Below, piece after piece: positions 43,402-50,982 of a DNA stretch of 64,000 nt. The stretch is from Ferrovibrio sp. MS7. GTDB lineage: Bacteria; Pseudomonadota; Alphaproteobacteria; Ferrovibrionales; Ferrovibrionaceae. Position numbers and translations under genes: made by a program. The stretch's first letter is position 1; the number at the start of each line of letters is the position of its first letter. Under the pieces are notes generated by a model, which saw nothing but the letters and a program-made list of their open reading frames with translations, was not told where the DNA came from and did not search any database. The stretch spans positions 896,001 to 960,000 of the forward strand of contig NZ_JBBKBA010000001.1 of NCBI RefSeq assembly GCF_038404985.1, read 5' to 3'.

Positions 43402-44357
43402 TTGCCGGCTTGGGCGAGTTCTAGCGCCCTGGCATAGACGGCGCGTTTGCGCTGGCCGGTGGCCGTCGCCACGGTGGCCGCCGCCTCGCTCACCGAGAGA
43501 TGGCGCAAAGCCTCACGCAAGCGGGTATCGAGATCGGCTTCCGCCGCCGCCAGGGCCTCCGCCGCCGGCGGGCCGATGATCAGCGTCACCTCGCCCTTGG
43601 GCGGGCCGGCTTCGGCATAATGTGCCGCCAGCTCGGCCAGCGGCCCCCGGCGCACTTCCTCGAATTTCTTGGTCAGTTCGCGCGCCACCGCTGCCTCGCG
43701 GCTGCCGCCCAGGGCCTCGGCCAGCCTTTTAAGCGATTCCGGCAGCCTTGAGGCCGCCTCCAGCAGCACCAGGGTGGCTGGGATGGCGGCCAGTTCCTGG
43801 GCCCAGGCGGTGGCTGCCCCGGCCTTGGCCGGCGGGAAGCCGGCGAACAGGAAGCGGTCGGTCGGCAGTCCGGCCAGGCAGAGGCCGGCCAGCACCGAGG
43901 ACGGGCCGGGCAGGGCGGTGACCGCCAGGCCGGCCGCCACCGCCTCGCGCACCAGCTTGTAGCCGGGATCGGAAACCAGGGGGGTTCCGGCATCGGAAAT
44001 CAGCGCCACCACCTGGCCCTGGGCCACCCGGCGGAGGATTTCGGGCCGCATTTCGGCGGCATTATGCTCATGGTAGGGCAGCAGTTTCGCCCGAATGCCA
44101 TAGCGGCTGAGCAAAGCGCCGCTGACCCTGGTATCCTCGCAGGCGATCAGGTTGGCGCGGGCCAGCAGGGCGAGCGCGCGCACGGTGATATCGGCGGCGT
44201 TGCCGATGGGCGTGGCCACCAGATATAAGCCTGGGGTGAAGCTGTCCTGCCGGCCCAGGGCCGAAAGGGCGGCAGCGAGCAGGGTGGATTGGCTGGTCCC
44301 GGTCGTATCGGTGGCAATATCGGGGCCGGTAGCAGTGTCAGAATCGGCCGGCGGCAT
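43398..44357 (-). CDS. rsmI: 16S rRNA (cytidine(1402)-2'-O)-methyltransferase
   Basis: The 319-residue product is RsmI (SIRV/YabC type). Its motifs are T-P-I-G-N-A-A-D-I-T near residues 48-57, the acidic loop E-D-T-R, S-D-A-G-T-P-L-V-S-D-P-G near 116-127, and G-P-S-S-V near 141-145. A 30-residue low-complexity Thr/Asp-rich extension precedes the core. It methylates C1402 of 16S rRNA in the decoding centre. It is divergent from the LpoA-like lipoprotein gene with 23 bases between starts. Confidence 0.94.
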   Translation of the reverse strand: MPPADSDTATGPDIATDTTGTSQSTLLAAALSALGRQDSFTPGLYLVATPIGNAADITVRALALLARANLIACEDTRVSGALLSRYGIRAKLLPYHEHNAAEMRPEILRRVAQGQVVALISDAGTPLVSDPGYKLVREAVAAGLAVTALPGPSSVLAGLCLAGLPTDRFLFAGFPPAKAGAATAWAQELAAIPATLVLLEAASRLPESLKRLAEALGGSREAAVARELTKKFEEVRRGPLAELAAHYAEAGPPKGEVTLIIGPPAAEALAAAEADLDTRLREALRHLSVSEAAATVATATGQRKRAVYARALELAQAGK

Positions 44358-44380
44358 TAGGTCCTGGAAGCGAGCGAGTG

Positions 44381-45946
44381 ATGAAATCTTACCTTAAGGC
44401 CGGGTTCTGCGCGCTGGCAATGGCGGCCCTGGCGGCTTGCGAGAATCCGCCCACTAACTTCCCGGAATTGCTCGAAACTATTGTTTCCGGCCGGCCGACC
44501 CCGGTGGTGCGGCCCCAGACTCCCCCTCCCGGCCAGCAACAGACCCAGCGCCCCGGACAATCCCCTGCGCCGCAGCAGTCTACGGCCCAGCCGGTGCCGC
44601 AGCAGCCGGCGCCGCCTGCCAGCCCGTCGCGCGGTGTCGAGATGCAGGCTCTGCCGGCCACGCCCACGGGGCCGCAAGCCCCAGCAGCGGCTCCGGGCCA
44701 GATGACCCTGCCGGCCCCGGCCCTGGTGCCGCCGAGTGCGGCGGAAGGCGTGCGCATCGGTTTCCTGGTGCCGCTGTCCGGCCCCAGTGCGACGCTTGGC
44801 CGCGCCCTGCTGGATGCGGCGCAGATGGCCTTGTTCGATCTTGGCGACGACCGCCTCGCCTTGCTGCCGCGCGACACCGAGGGCCAGCCGGAAGCGGCGG
44901 CGCGGGCGGCGCAGAGCCTGCTCGCCGAGGGCGTCGATATCATCATCGGGCCGCTGTTTGCCTCGTCCGCCGCCGCCGTGGCGCCGCTGGCGCGCGAGCG
45001 CGGCGTCAAGGTGCTGAGCTTCTCCACCGATCGTGGCGTCGCCGGCAGCGGTGTCTATATCCTCGGCTTCACGCCGGACCAGCAGGTCGCCCGCGTGGTT
45101 GGCTATGCGCGCAGCAAGGGCATGAGCCGTTTCGCATTGCTGGCGCCGGATTCCGCCTACGGCCAGGCGGTGGCACAGGCGATGGAAATGGCGGTGGCGG
45201 CGCCGCGGGGTGAACAGCGCGAAGGCGCCAGGCTGCTGCGCCAGGACCGCTATCCCGCCGATGCGCCGGACCTGACGCCGACGGTGCGCCGCTTTGCCGC
45301 CGCCTTGCGCGGCCTCGCCATGCCGGAGCAGCCGGCCGGCCCCGATGGTGCGCCGGCCCCGGCCGCGCCGCTCTATGGCGCCGCCGGCGCTTTGGGCCAA
45401 AGCACCCAGCCCGGGGCGCAGAGCGTTGTTGCTGCCGCGCCGGTCGATGCGCTGCTGCTGCCCGAAGGCGGTGCGCGGCTGCGCGCCCTCGCGCCGCTGC
45501 TGCCGTATTTCGATATCGATCCGCGCGCGGTGCGCTTCATGGGCACCGGCCTGTGGGACGATCCCAGCTTGGGCAACGAGCCGGCGCTGATCGGCGGCTG
45601 GTTCGCCGGCCCGCCGCCGGAGGGCTTCGAGGAATTCCGCAAGCGTTTCGAGCAGAGCTATGGCCGCCGCCCGCCGCGTCTGGCCAGCCTGGCCTATGAT
45701 GCCACGGCGCTGGCCGGTGTGCTGTCGCGCACTGTTCTTGCGAATGAGGCGGCAGGTAGTGCTCCGGGCGGTTTGTTCGCGGATGCCGTGTTGAACAACC
45801 CGGACGGGTTCGCAGGCTACGATGGGTTGTTCCGTTTCCGCGCTGATGGCGTGGTCGAGCGCGGCCTTGCCGTACTCGAGGTGCAACGGCGCGGCATGCG
45901 GGTTGTCGATCCTGCCCCGCCTTCATTCCAAGTCACCGCGAATTAA
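44381..45946 (+). CDS. penicillin-binding protein activator-like lipoprotein (LpoA family)
   Basis: The 521-residue product has a lipoprotein signal with lipobox L-A-A-C near residue 20. About 100 residues of Pro/Gln-rich linker follow, then a LivJ-like periplasmic binding domain as found in the C-terminal part of LpoA (G-F-L-V-P-L-S-G-P-S-A-T, G-P-L-F-A-S-S-A-A-A). The start at 44381 follows a GTG at 44378; either is possible. LpoA proteins activate penicillin-binding protein 1A from the outer membrane. The domain pairing is clear; the activator role is inferred. Confidence 0.88.
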   Translation: MKSYLKAGFCALAMAALAACENPPTNFPELLETIVSGRPTPVVRPQTPPPGQQQTQRPGQSPAPQQSTAQPVPQQPAPPASPSRGVEMQALPATPTGPQAPAAAPGQMTLPAPALVPPSAAEGVRIGFLVPLSGPSATLGRALLDAAQMALFDLGDDRLALLPRDTEGQPEAAARAAQSLLAEGVDIIIGPLFASSAAAVAPLARERGVKVLSFSTDRGVAGSGVYILGFTPDQQVARVVGYARSKGMSRFALLAPDSAYGQAVAQAMEMAVAAPRGEQREGARLLRQDRYPADAPDLTPTVRRFAAALRGLAMPEQPAGPDGAPAPAAPLYGAAGALGQSTQPGAQSVVAAAPVDALLLPEGGARLRALAPLLPYFDIDPRAVRFMGTGLWDDPSLGNEPALIGGWFAGPPPEGFEEFRKRFEQSYGRRPPRLASLAYDATALAGVLSRTVLANEAAGSAPGGLFADAVLNNPDGFAGYDGLFRFRADGVVERGLAVLEVQRRGMRVVDPAPPSFQVTAN

Positions 45947-46163
45947 CGATAAATCTGACTAATTGCGTCTTGTGCGATGCTCACGATTCCGTCGATTGCA
46001 GAAATTCGACCCTTGCGTTCCAGCGCGCTTCCGTCGAAAAAGGATACAACAACTGCTACGAGTACATAGCGCGCGGCACAGTATGCTTGTGTGACAGGCA
46101 AACGTCGCCTAAACCTGACTTGGCGCCTGTCGATGCGCGGTGGACTTTAGAAGGTCGTTTCGC

Positions 46164-46670
46164 ATGAGTATGGAAAAGATCGACTTTTCCAAAATCAACT
46201 TCCTGATTGTCGATCCCAACCGTTTGATGGGCACGATGATTCGCGATGTGCTGATTACGCTTGAAGCGCACCATATCGATCGCGCCCGCAATTTCGAGGG
46301 CGCGGTGACGATCCTGCGCCAGGGCCGCATCGACGTGCTCATCACCGAGTGGGATTTGCAGGCGGAACAGAACGGCATGGATCTGGTGAGCTGGCTGCGC
46401 AACGACGCCGGCTCGCCCAACCGCATGATGCCCGTGATCATGATGACGGCGAATTCGGAAATCGAATACGTGGTACGCGCCCGCGATGCAGGCGTGAACG
46501 AATTCGTTGCCAAGCCCTATACGGTGCAGAGCTTCTACACCCGCCTTGCCGCTGCCATTGCGCGGCCGCGCCAGTTCGTGCGCGTGGACGGCTATTTCGG
46601 TCCCGACCGCCGCCGCAAGCGCGACGAAAACTACACCGGCCCTGAGCGCCGCACCGAACCCGATAAATAG
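46164..46670 (+). CDS. degenerate response-regulator receiver protein
   Basis: The 168-residue product is a receiver-fold protein, but the phospho-acceptor position is Glu62 (I-T-E-W-D-L) where an Asp is expected. The acidic pocket has one Asp (D17 in L-I-V-D-P). The switch Thr95 (M-M-T-A-N) and Lys117 (A-K-P-Y) are kept. A basic C-terminal tail contains a G-P-D-R-R-R-K...Y-T-G-P-E-R-R pattern. The Glu could mimic the phosphorylated state. It starts at 46164 and is followed 14 bases later by a degenerate HPt-like gene, suggesting a paired signalling module. The alignment of Glu62 to the acceptor Asp is by eye. Confidence 0.85.
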   Translation: MSMEKIDFSKINFLIVDPNRLMGTMIRDVLITLEAHHIDRARNFEGAVTILRQGRIDVLITEWDLQAEQNGMDLVSWLRNDAGSPNRMMPVIMMTANSEIEYVVRARDAGVNEFVAKPYTVQSFYTRLAAAIARPRQFVRVDGYFGPDRRRKRDENYTGPERRTEPDK

Positions 46671-46684
46671 GCGGGGCCGGAAAA

Positions 46685-47179
46685 ATGTCGAAGCGCCCCA
46701 CGTTCATCGCGCCGCCGCAGGAGTTGAAGCGTAAAGCTGTCAACTTCAAGCGCGGTTTCTCGCTCAAGCTCGAACCCGAGGTGATGAAGAAGCTTGAGCA
46801 GGTGGTGGAGAAGGCGACCGACAATTTCACCGTCGAGGTTGCCGACAAGCTGAAGCAGCTCCGGGCCGCCGTGAACCAGATGGCGGAGGGCGACCAGAAT
46901 ACCGTGCATTACATGCGCGAGATCCGCAGCCTGTCGCTCGATATCAAGGGCATGGGCGGCATGTTCAAGTATCCTTTGCTCACCGCCTTCGCCAAGTCGT
47001 TGAACGATTTCGTGCAAGGCATGCATGCGCCCACCGAAATCCAGCTCGATATCATCGGTGCGCAGATCGATGCGCTTTATGTCGTGATGGCGAACCGCAT
47101 CCAGGGCGGCGGCGGCCAGACCGAGCAGGAACTGCTCAACGTGCTGCACGTCGCGACGAAGAAATACAAGGATTCCTGA
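46685..47179 (+). CDS. HPt-like helical protein lacking the phospho-His
   Basis: The 164-residue helical protein has a segment like the HPt core: I-R-S-L-S-L-D-I-K-G-M-G-G-M-F at about residues 80-94. The usual H-x-x-K-G motif is L-x-x-K-G here (Leu85, Lys88, Gly89), so the phosphorylatable His is missing. The remainder is amphipathic helix with a Gly-rich turn near residues 140-145. It is paired with the degenerate receiver gene upstream. It probably binds a partner as a structural or dominant-negative element. This call rests on eye alignment and should be tested by structure prediction. Confidence 0.75.
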   Translation: MSKRPTFIAPPQELKRKAVNFKRGFSLKLEPEVMKKLEQVVEKATDNFTVEVADKLKQLRAAVNQMAEGDQNTVHYMREIRSLSLDIKGMGGMFKYPLLTAFAKSLNDFVQGMHAPTEIQLDIIGAQIDALYVVMANRIQGGGGQTEQELLNVLHVATKKYKDS

Positions 47180-47204
47180 GGCGGCGACGCCGTATGCGAA
47201 AAGT

Positions 47205-47238
47205 GGGGCGCGGTGCAAACCGCGCCCCGTTTCGTTTT
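47205..47238 (+). terminator. strong Rho-independent terminator
   Basis: A perfect 10-bp G+C stem (GGGGCGCGGT/ACCGCGCCCC) with loop GCAA is followed by a T-rich stretch (GTTTCGTTTT). It lies 26 bases after the degenerate HPt stop and 5 bases before the end of the convergent hupE gene, so it may serve both. Confidence 0.85.
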
Positions 47239-47243
47239 GGGCT

Positions 47244-47819
47244 TCAGATCACCAGCAGGGCCAGGCCGGCGGCGGCGGTGGCAGCGCCCGCCGCGCGCAG
47301 CAGCGGCAGCCTGGCATAGCGCGCCGCCAGCAGGCCGGCGCCATGCAGCAGGCCGGTGCCGAGCAGCATCCCGGCGGCATAGAGCAGAGCAGGAGCGCCC
47401 TCGGGCATTTCGGCGCCATGGGCATAGCCATGGCAAAGCGCGAACAGTGCCGTCACCGGCAGCGCCAGCCCAAGGCCGGGCTTCAGCGAGAGCGCGATGG
47501 CGAGGCCGAGCGCCAGCACCGACAAGGCGATGCCGGTTTCGGTATAGGGCAGGTCGATGCCGCCAAGGCCGAGGCTGAAGCCAAGGGCCATGCTGGCCAT
47601 GAAGGTGAGCGGCAGGGCATAGCGGGCGCGGCCGCCCTGCTGCAGCGCCCAGAGGCCGATGGCCACCATGGCGAGCAGATGGTCCAGGCCGCCGAAGGGA
47701 TGGGTGAAGCCGTGGGTAAAGCCATCGGCATGATTGCCGATATGGGCGAAGGCTGCGGGGCTGGCAAGCGCTACCGCCGCCGCAAACGCGGCGCCGGGCA
47801 GCAGTCGGGCGAAAACCAT
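47244..47819 (-). CDS. hupE: HupE/UreJ family metal transporter
   Basis: The 191-residue membrane protein has six hydrophobic helices and a signal-like start. Family metal-binding motifs are present: H-P-F-G-G-L-D-H near residues 39-46 and F-A-L-C-H-G-Y-A-H-G-A-E near 128-139. These proteins are secondary nickel/cobalt permeases. It is divergent from cobH with 98 bases between, so cobalt import for cobalamin synthesis is plausible. No cobalamin riboswitch was recognised in that spacer. Confidence 0.9.
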   Translation of the reverse strand: MVFARLLPGAAFAAAVALASPAAFAHIGNHADGFTHGFTHPFGGLDHLLAMVAIGLWALQQGGRARYALPLTFMASMALGFSLGLGGIDLPYTETGIALSVLALGLAIALSLKPGLGLALPVTALFALCHGYAHGAEMPEGAPALLYAAGMLLGTGLLHGAGLLAARYARLPLLRAAGAATAAAGLALLVI

Positions 47820-47917
47820 GGAGAGTGCCTCTTGCTTGTGATGTACCAACCCACCTGACACATTTGTGCCAAGCCGGCGGCGCTTTGACAAGCCGGGATG
47901 ATGCACTACAAGGCGTT

Positions 47918-48544
47918 ATGGCGCTCGACTATACCCGCGACCCTGACCGCATCCACCGCGAAAGCATCGCCCGCATCCGCGCGGCAGCCGATCTCGGCCA
48001 TCTGCCGGCGGGCATCGACGAGGTGGCGCTGCGGCTGATCTATGCCAGCGGCGAGCCGGATCTGGTGGCCGACCTTGCCTGGTCCGAGGACCTGGTGGCA
48101 GCGGTGCGCCGGGCGCTTGGCGCCGGTGCCGCGATCCTCACCGATGCCGACATGGTGGCGCATGGCCTGATCCGCTCCAGGCTCAGGCCGGAAAGCGCGG
48201 TGCATTGCTTCCTCAACGATCCGGAGGCCGCCGCCATCGGTCGCGCCGGCAATATCGCCCGCCCTGCTGCCGCCGTGGAATTGTGGCCGCCGCATCTTGG
48301 CAATGCCATCGTGGTGATCGGCGCCGCGCCGGTGGCGCTGTTCCGCCTGCTCGAACTGCTTGATGACGGCGCACCGAAGCCGGCGGCGATCCTGGCTTTC
48401 CCGGTCGGCTTCGTCGATGCGGTGGAGGCGAAGCGGGAATTGGCGCGTGATCCACGCGGCATTCCCTACCTGCTGTTGCATGGCCGGCGCGGCGGTGGCG
48501 CCATGGCGGTGGCGGCGCTGAATGCCCTGAGCGGAGCGGTGTAG
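47918..48544 (+). CDS. cobH: precorrin-8X methylmutase
   Basis: The 208-residue product is CobH/CbiC. It begins with the typical Y-T-R-D-P-D-x-I-H-R-E-S-x-x-R-I-R segment. It then has A-I-L-T-D-A-D-M-V-A-H-G near residues 67-78, P-P-H-L-G-N-A near 117-123, and G-G-G-A-M-A-V-A near 194-201. It catalyses the methyl shift from C11 to C12 in cobalamin synthesis. No other cob genes are in this window. The adjacent hupE suggests a cobalt supply link. Confidence 0.93.
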   Translation: MALDYTRDPDRIHRESIARIRAAADLGHLPAGIDEVALRLIYASGEPDLVADLAWSEDLVAAVRRALGAGAAILTDADMVAHGLIRSRLRPESAVHCFLNDPEAAAIGRAGNIARPAAAVELWPPHLGNAIVVIGAAPVALFRLLELLDDGAPKPAAILAFPVGFVDAVEAKRELARDPRGIPYLLLHGRRGGGAMAVAALNALSGAV

Positions 48545-48632
48545 AGAAAGCTGAGCGGATTGCCGCCGCAGGCCGATGAGGGATAGACTCGCACTTAACG
48601 ATTCGTTAGGGCCGCGAGCGTACACCCGCATC

Positions 48633-49334
48633 ATGTCTGCATTCTGTCTTCTGCCGTGGCGACGTGCCGCCCTGCTGGCTTGCATTGCCATGCTGTCTGG
48701 CGCGACGATGGCTGCTGACAAGCCGCCGGTTCCGCTCGATAAGCCAGCGCCTGCCGCCAAACCGGTGCAGCATGCCCCCAGTCAGCATGCCCCCAGTCAG
48801 CATGCCGCCGTGACGCCGCCGTCCGCGCCGCAGGCCGCTGCGGTTGCCGCCCCCGCCGCCGCGCCGGTGGCGCCATCGGCTGCAGCGTCGCGCCCCGACC
48901 TGCCGCAGAAGGGCGCCGATTCCGGCCTGCCGGTGCCACGCTTCGTCAGCCTCGCCGCCGACAAGGTGAATGCCCGCACCGGCCCCGGCTCGCGCTACCC
49001 CATTGCCTGGCAATACCAGCGCCGTGGCCTGCCGGTGGAAGTGGTGGGTGAATACGAATACTGGCGCCGCATCCGCGACCGCGACGGCACCGAGACCTGG
49101 GTGCACAAGAATCTCACGTCTGGCAAACGCTATGCCCTGGTGGATGGCACCATCCGCGAATTGTTCAAGAAGCCCGATCCGAACAGCGATGTGCTGCTCA
49201 CCGCCGAGCCCGGCGTGCAGGCACGCCTGCGCAAATGCCAAGATTCCTGGTGCCAGGTGGAGATCGCCGGGGCGCGCGGCTGGATCCCGCGCAATCACCT
49301 CTGGGGTATTTATGCCTCGGAGAGCTTCGAGTGA
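48633..49334 (+). CDS. secreted SH3-domain protein
   Basis: The 233-residue product has an N-terminal signal peptide (hydrophobic to about residue 26). A Pro/Ala-rich linker follows, with a tandem Q-H-A-P-S repeat near residues 47-58 encoded by a perfect 15-base duplication. Two bacterial SH3-like domains complete it: F-V-S-L-A-A-D-K-V-N-A-R-T-G-P-G near residue 103-118 and a second near 180-225. It probably binds peptidoglycan or an envelope partner. The start at 48633 is chosen over an upstream codon at 48576. It overlaps the convergent nsrR gene by 25 bases. Confidence 0.85.
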   Translation: MSAFCLLPWRRAALLACIAMLSGATMAADKPPVPLDKPAPAAKPVQHAPSQHAPSQHAAVTPPSAPQAAAVAAPAAAPVAPSAAASRPDLPQKGADSGLPVPRFVSLAADKVNARTGPGSRYPIAWQYQRRGLPVEVVGEYEYWRRIRDRDGTETWVHKNLTSGKRYALVDGTIRELFKKPDPNSDVLLTAEPGVQARLRKCQDSWCQVEIAGARGWIPRNHLWGIYASESFE

Positions 49335-49777
49335 CCGGGCAGTCCCAATAGTTTCCGCATCGAGCGCAGCGTGCCCGGATTGGCCAGCAGGTCGGCCAGG
49401 CTGTAGCGGTCCAGCACGCTGAGGAAAGCCCGCACGGCTTCGGCGAAAGGCTGCTTGAGCTGGCAGGCATTGGCAATCACGCAGGTATTGCCTGCGCGGT
49501 CGAAGCATTCCACCAGATTGAAATTGTCCTCGGTGGCGCGCACCACGGCGCCGACGCCGATCTCGGCTGCCGGCCGCGCCAGTTTCAGCCCGCCATTGCG
49601 GCCGCGCGCCGCATCCAGGAAGCCCTGCTGCGTCAGGGTCAGCGCCACTTTCATCAGGTGATTGCGCGAAATGCCGTAATGGCTGGCGATTTCCTCGATG
49701 GTGCAGCGGCGCTCCGGGTGCAGGCCCAGGAACATCAGGCTGCGCAGGGCGTAATCGGTATGCAGGGTCAGGTGCAT
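49310..49777 (-). CDS. nsrR: Rrf2-family nitric-oxide-sensitive regulator NsrR
   Basis: The 155-residue product is an Rrf2 winged-helix regulator. A conserved Glu/Arg-rich helix follows the first strand, and three cysteines at residues 91, 99 and 105 (E-C-F-D...T-C-V...A-C-Q-L-K) form the iron-sulfur site. The ATG at 49777 gives the NsrR family N-terminus M-H-L-T-L-H-T-D-Y-A-L. NsrR represses NO-detoxification genes until its cluster is nitrosylated. Two NsrR-like operators lie between it and the divergent membrane-protein gene. Confidence 0.92.
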   Translation of the reverse strand: MHLTLHTDYALRSLMFLGLHPERRCTIEEIASHYGISRNHLMKVALTLTQQGFLDAARGRNGGLKLARPAAEIGVGAVVRATEDNFNLVECFDRAGNTCVIANACQLKQPFAEAVRAFLSVLDRYSLADLLANPGTLRSMRKLLGLPGHSKLSEA

Positions 49778-49837
49778 GGCGGCTTCCGGGGTGCTGGTCG
49801 GGCCAGGGGGTTTTCGTGGCCAGGAGGGGTGCGACAA

Positions 49838-49860
49838 AAGATGCATTTATTTTACTTGTT
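49838..49860. promoter_or_regulatory. NsrR-like operator, site 1
   Basis: The 23-base element begins AAGATGCATTTA and ends TACTTGTT. It matches 17 of 23 positions of the consensus I recall for NsrR (AAGATGCATTTAAAATGCATCTT read as a palindrome), with a perfect left half. Confidence 0.6.
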
Positions 49861-49878
49861 TAATTTTGAGAAGTCCAT

Positions 49879-49901
49879 ATTATGCATTTCAGATGCTTCT
49901 T
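49879..49901. promoter_or_regulatory. NsrR-like operator, site 2
   Basis: The 23-base element has ATGCATTT and ATGCTTCTT halves and matches 18 of 23 positions of the recalled NsrR consensus. Its centre is 41 bases (about four helical turns) from site 1. It lies 54 bases before the membrane-protein start. Confidence 0.65.
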
Positions 49902-49955
49902 TAAGCCCGGCATATCGCTACGAAAGCAGGCATCTTGCTACGAAAGGAACGCGTC

Positions 49956-50411
49956 ATGCGTCACGACCCCGCCCTCCGCCAGACCATTCAGATGGCTGCC
50001 CTCCACACCACGGGGCTGCTGCCGCCGCACCGGCACAATGCCCCGGTCTATGACAACCTGCCGCTTGCTGCCTATGGCATCGTTGCGGCTGCCGGAGGTG
50101 CCAGCATGCTGGCCTATTGGCTCACCTTCATGGCGCAGAGCGAAGCTGCCTTCATGGTGGTGATCAGCACTGTGTATCTGGTCATGTATGCCGGCACGCC
50201 GGTGGTGCTGGCGCGGCTCGGCAGCGGCCTGCTGCGCGCCCGCCATGGCGGCCAGGCGGCCCCGAGCCTGGCGGATTTCCTGCGCGGCCGGATGGATACC
50301 TGGACCGGCAGCATTACTGGCGCCGCCGCGCTGGTGCAGGTGACGCTGATCCCGCTTGGCCTTGCCGTTGCCACCATTGGCATCTGCGTCGCGGTGATCC
50401 TTGCCCGCTAA
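49956..50411 (+). CDS. membrane protein of unknown function under likely NsrR control
   Basis: The 151-residue product has an N-terminal cytoplasmic segment of about 30 residues containing H-T-T-G and P-P-H-R-H motifs. Three or four hydrophobic helices follow (about 34-58, 62-80 and 115-150). The ATG at 49956 follows GAAAGGAACGCGTC. It is preceded by two NsrR-like sites and followed by a strong terminator, so it is probably an independent unit in a nitric oxide response. I do not recognise its family; the N-terminal His residues might bind metal. Confidence 0.75.
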   Translation: MRHDPALRQTIQMAALHTTGLLPPHRHNAPVYDNLPLAAYGIVAAAGGASMLAYWLTFMAQSEAAFMVVISTVYLVMYAGTPVVLARLGSGLLRARHGGQAAPSLADFLRGRMDTWTGSITGAAALVQVTLIPLGLAVATIGICVAVILAR

Positions 50412-50417
50412 TCCGCA

Positions 50418-50451
50418 GGCCGGGAGGCAATGCCTCCCGGCCTTTGCTTTT
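50418..50451 (+). terminator. strong Rho-independent terminator
   Basis: A perfect 11-bp stem (GGCCGGGAGGC/GCCTCCCGGCC) with loop AAT is followed by TTTGCTTTT. It begins 6 bases after the stop of the membrane-protein gene, so the globin gene downstream must have its own promoter or rely on read-through. Confidence 0.88.
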
Positions 50452-50478
50452 CCCGAGGCAATTCCTTAGATCAACGCC

Positions 50479-50976
50479 ATGGCCCATCACGACGAAACCG
50501 ACACCACCTATGCCGAACGCGCCGCGCGCCGCCAGGCGATTGCGCCCGGTGCCCAGGCTGGCATCGATGAAGCGCTGATCGAGCGCGTGGTGCGCGGCTT
50601 CTATGGCCGCATCCGCGCCGATGCGAAACTCGGCCCGATCTTCGCCGCCGAGATCGGCAGCGACTGGGAACCGCATCTGAAGAAGATGATGGATTTCTGG
50701 TCCTCGGTGCTGCTGATGACCGGCCGCTATGCCGGCCGCCCGATGCCGGCGCATATCCGGCTCGATGGTTCAGCCGGCAACGGCAAGGGCCTGGATGCAG
50801 GCGATTTCCAGCATTGGCTGACGCTGTTCGAGGCCACCCTGCGCGAGCTTTGCCCCGGAGAACCGGAAGCGCTGTTCCTGGATCGCGCCCGGCGCATCGC
50901 CGAGAGCTTCAAGCTGGGCATCCAGTTCCATCGCGGCCAGACGCCGGACTGGCTTGGCCCGGCCAGGAGTGTGTGA
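50479..50976 (+). CDS. group III truncated haemoglobin
   Basis: The 165-residue product is a group III truncated globin with H-L-K-K-M-M-D-F-W-S-S and Y-x-G-R-P-M-P-A-H near residues 65-95, then F-Q-H-W-L-T-L-F near 113-120. Such globins bind NO or O2, and several are NsrR-regulated NO detoxifiers. It has a 30-residue N-terminal extension. It lies beyond a terminator from the NsrR-controlled gene, and no NsrR site was seen directly upstream. Confidence 0.9.
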   Translation: MAHHDETDTTYAERAARRQAIAPGAQAGIDEALIERVVRGFYGRIRADAKLGPIFAAEIGSDWEPHLKKMMDFWSSVLLMTGRYAGRPMPAHIRLDGSAGNGKGLDAGDFQHWLTLFEATLRELCPGEPEALFLDRARRIAESFKLGIQFHRGQTPDWLGPARSV

Positions 50977-50982
50977 GGCCGC

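Noticed and set aside
45970-46167. 65-codon frame before the degenerate receiver gene
   Set aside because: It lacks a ribosome site, its composition is Cys-rich and unusual, and it overlaps the real start at 46164. I treat the 45947-46163 spacer as non-coding.
47820-47917. Cobalamin riboswitch between hupE and cobH
   Set aside because: The 98-base spacer is too short and shows no B12-box-like segment that I could recognise.
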